A stretch of 6,838 bases of DNA from contig JAAZDR010000261.1 in NCBI GenBank assembly GCA_012512705.1, forward strand, positions 1-6,838, given 5' to 3'. The translations under genes and the position numbers were made by a program. The DNA is from Bacillota bacterium (GTDB lineage Bacteria > Bacillota > Dethiobacteria > DTU022 > JAAZDR01). Of this stretch, positions 4,909 through 6,838 are shown piece by piece (position 1 is the stretch's first letter; the number at the start of each line of letters is the position of its first letter). The notes below the pieces were generated by a model. The model was not told where the DNA came from. It was given only the letters and a program-made list of their open reading frames with translations, and ran no database searches.

Positions 4909-6838
4909 GTGTTCAATATTTATATTGCCGAACATGCCGGATTTTGTAAGGGTGTGAAGCGCGCCATAGATACTGTTTTGCGTGCACGCCAGGAACATGA
5001 CGAGGTTTATACTTTAGGGCCAATAGTACATAATGAAGCCGTTGTAGATTATCTTGAAAAAAAAGGTATAAGAGCAATTGATAGCCTTGAAGAAATAGAG
5101 CAAGGAACTGTTGTTATTCGCTCTCATGGCGTGGCGCCAATTGTTTATAAACAAATGGAAGAAAAAGGACTAGCTTATTTAGATGCCACCTGCCCTCTGG
5201 TGCGACATATCCAAAAAAGGGCTGCTGCTCTCGCTTGGGAAGGCTACCAGGTAATTATTAATGGCGATCCTAGGCATCCGGAAGTTATCGGCATTTTGGG
5301 GTGGGCGGGCAATGATGCGGTAGCCGTTACCGGCACACGTGATTTAGAGCTGATCGAAGTTAAAAAAAACTCTGCTCTTTTAGCACAGACTACGCAGCTG
5401 CAAGAAGTATTTAGAGAAACAGCAAAGAGGTTTAAAGAGATAAATGGTGAAGGAATTGTTGAAGAGACGATCTGCCGCGCAACCTCATTAAGACAGGAAG
5501 CTGCCAGGAGACTAGCCTCCAAGGTAGATTTGATGATTGTTATCGGCGGCACTAAGAGCTCAAACACAAAAAAACTTACACAAATCTGCCGTGAGGTTGT
5601 GCCTACTTATCAAGTTGTTAACTCTGAAGAGCTATCTTCGGAGTGGTTTAAATGTATTAAAACAGTCGGAGTAACTGCGGGAGCTTCTACTCCTGACTGG
5701 ACGATCAAGGAGGTAGTGGAGAAGATGGAAATGGAAAATGGTAAAATGGGGACAGAAAACAATCACAACCCCGAATATCCTGAGGAAGTGCAAGTAGTAC
5801 AGGAAGGGGATGTGATCGAAGGTACAGTTGTCCAAGTTGATGAAGATGTAATGATTGATATTGGTGACAAAACAGAGGCTGTTTTGCCACGTAATGAAGT
5901 TTACCTGGGTGAGGAAGAGACTCTTGAGGATCTTTTTAAGCCTGGAGATAAAGTGAAAGTAGTTGTCTTGAAAAAAATTGAAGATAAAACTATTGTTTCT
6001 AAGAAAAGAGTTGACTTTGAGGCGCGGTGGGGCAAACTGGAAGAGGCCCTGCAAAGTGGCGAGACACTCAAGGGCAAAGTTAAGGATGTTGTTCCTGCTG
6101 GAGTTATTATTGATCTAGGCAGTGGAATTGAAGGTTTCATGCCTGGTTCCCTGGTAGATACACGCTACATACCAGATTTTCAACAGTTCCGGGGAGAGGA
6201 ATTTTCTTTTAAGGTTATTGAACTAAACCGCGAAAGGGACAAGGTAATCCTTTCACGCAAGCAGGTTTTAGAAGAAGAAGCGGAAGCGAGAAAACAGGCT
6301 GTCTTGAATGATTTGCAAAAAGGGGATGTTCTAACCGGCGTCGTACGCAGGCTTACTGATTTTGGTGCTTTTGTTGATATCGGTGGAATTGACGGCCTTG
6401 TCCATATTTCTGAAATATCCTGGGAAAGAGTGGAGCACCCTAAAGATGTTTTAAAAGAGGGAGAGGAAGTAAAAATCAAGGTTTTAGATGTTATACCTGA
6501 AAGAGAAAGGGTTAGTCTCAGTATCAGACAATCACTTCCAGATCCTTGGAGCGAAGTTTCGGACAAGTTTCAAAAAGGAGAAATAGTCTCGGGTAAAGTG
6601 ACACGTCTTGTTAATTTCGGTGCTTTTGTCGAAATTTTGCCTGGTGTAGAAGGGCTTGTGCATATTTCACAAATGGCTGATTATCATGTTAAAGAACCTT
6701 CAGAAGTTGTCTCTGAGGGAGAAGAAATAGAAGTGAAGATCTTGGATATAAACCAGGAAGCAAAAAGGATCAGCCTTAGTATTAAAGAAGCAAGGAATTC
6801 TAAATACGATCAAAAAGAACAACTATCTAATAAGGGTG
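4909..6838 (+). CDS. ispH: IspH (HMBPP reductase) fused to ribosomal protein S1-type repeats, 3' partial
   Basis: This is one uninterrupted frame of 643 codons, still open at the window end. Residues 1-270 are IspH, the [4Fe-4S] enzyme that makes IPP and DMAPP from HMBPP in the last step of the MEP pathway. Cluster ligands are Cys13 (GFCKGV), Cys95 (DATCPLV) and Cys189 (TICRATSLRQ). Substrate residues are His41, His73 (SHG), His123 and Glu125 (RHPEV), Thr161/162, Ser217-Ser218-Asn219 (GGTKSSNTKK) and Ser260 (GASTPDW). After a polar linker (about 271-298) come four S1 OB-fold domains at about 300-365, 382-453, 471-540 and 554-627. The last two are the most canonical (DFGAFVDIGGIDGLVHISEIS and NFGAFVEI...GLVHISQM). 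GTG 4909 follows GAGGGG (4897-4902) by 6 bases. The last S1 domain looks complete, so the true end is probably near. IspH-S1 fusions are known in Clostridia. S1-like function in mRNA binding is inferred. Confidence 0.96.
   Translation, partial: MFNIYIAEHAGFCKGVKRAIDTVLRARQEHDEVYTLGPIVHNEAVVDYLEKKGIRAIDSLEEIEQGTVVIRSHGVAPIVYKQMEEKGLAYLDATCPLVRHIQKRAAALAWEGYQVIINGDPRHPEVIGILGWAGNDAVAVTGTRDLELIEVKKNSALLAQTTQLQEVFRETAKRFKEINGEGIVEETICRATSLRQEAARRLASKVDLMIVIGGTKSSNTKKLTQICREVVPTYQVVNSEELSSEWFKCIKTVGVTAGASTPDWTIKEVVEKMEMENGKMGTENNHNPEYPEEVQVVQEGDVIEGTVVQVDEDVMIDIGDKTEAVLPRNEVYLGEEETLEDLFKPGDKVKVVVLKKIEDKTIVSKKRVDFEARWGKLEEALQSGETLKGKVKDVVPAGVIIDLGSGIEGFMPGSLVDTRYIPDFQQFRGEEFSFKVIELNRERDKVILSRKQVLEEEAEARKQAVLNDLQKGDVLTGVVRRLTDFGAFVDIGGIDGLVHISEISWERVEHPKDVLKEGEEVKIKVLDVIPERERVSLSIRQSLPDPWSEVSDKFQKGEIVSGKVTRLVNFGAFVEILPGVEGLVHISQMADYHVKEPSEVVSEGEEIEVKILDINQEAKRISLSIKEARNSKYDQKEQLSNKG

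Noticed and set aside
5632..6054. Long open frame on the minus strand inside the ispH-S1 gene.
   Set aside because: It is fully antisense to a well-supported conserved gene and has no family motif; it is a shadow frame.

Overview
The window reads as a chromosomal housekeeping segment of a low- to mid-GC Firmicute, most likely an anaerobic spore-forming Clostridia of the Peptococcaceae or Syntrophomonas type. This placement is inferred from four things: purine-rich Shine-Dalgarno sequences with frequent GTG starts; a stand-alone Bacillus-type AroH chorismate mutase; an IspH enzyme fused in frame to ribosomal-protein-S1 repeats, an arrangement known from Clostridia; and one sequence that fits the sigma-H promoter consensus exactly. 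All genes are on the + strand and densely packed. No gene-free stretch exceeds about 110 bases. I see no tRNA, rRNA, CRISPR array, insertion sequence or integration site.

Layout. Bases 1-620 hold the 3' end of a GidA-like FAD-dependent oxidoreductase whose frame appears broken near base 60. Next come a very small protein that looks like a reduced amidase_2/PGRP domain (693-1067) and an RsuA/RluB-family pseudouridine synthase (1099-1818). A sigma-H-like promoter (1836-1863) precedes an acidic protein of unknown function (1927-2436), which ends at an intrinsic terminator (2444-2469). A single-pass membrane protein of unknown function follows (2522-3037). A good sigma-A promoter (3048-3076) then drives aroH (3113-3478), which ends in a strong hairpin (3478-3501).

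The last block is cmk (3583-4275), plsC (4265-4849, overlapping cmk by 11 bases) and the ispH-S1 fusion (4909 to the window end). It looks like one operon joining nucleotide supply (CMP kinase), phosphatidic acid synthesis (PlsC), isoprenoid precursor synthesis (IspH) and mRNA binding at the ribosome (S1 repeats). CTP made through CMP kinase is also needed for CDP-diacylglycerol downstream of PlsC and for CDP-ME in the MEP pathway upstream of IspH, so co-expression is biochemically reasonable, though that link is inference.

The points most worth a second look are the apparent ATT start codon of cmk, the IspH-S1 fusion, the unusual mini-amidase-like protein, the sigma-H promoter ahead of an unknown gene, and the frame break in the first gene. 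I found no convincing new defence or mobile system; this is mostly core genome with three poorly known small proteins.
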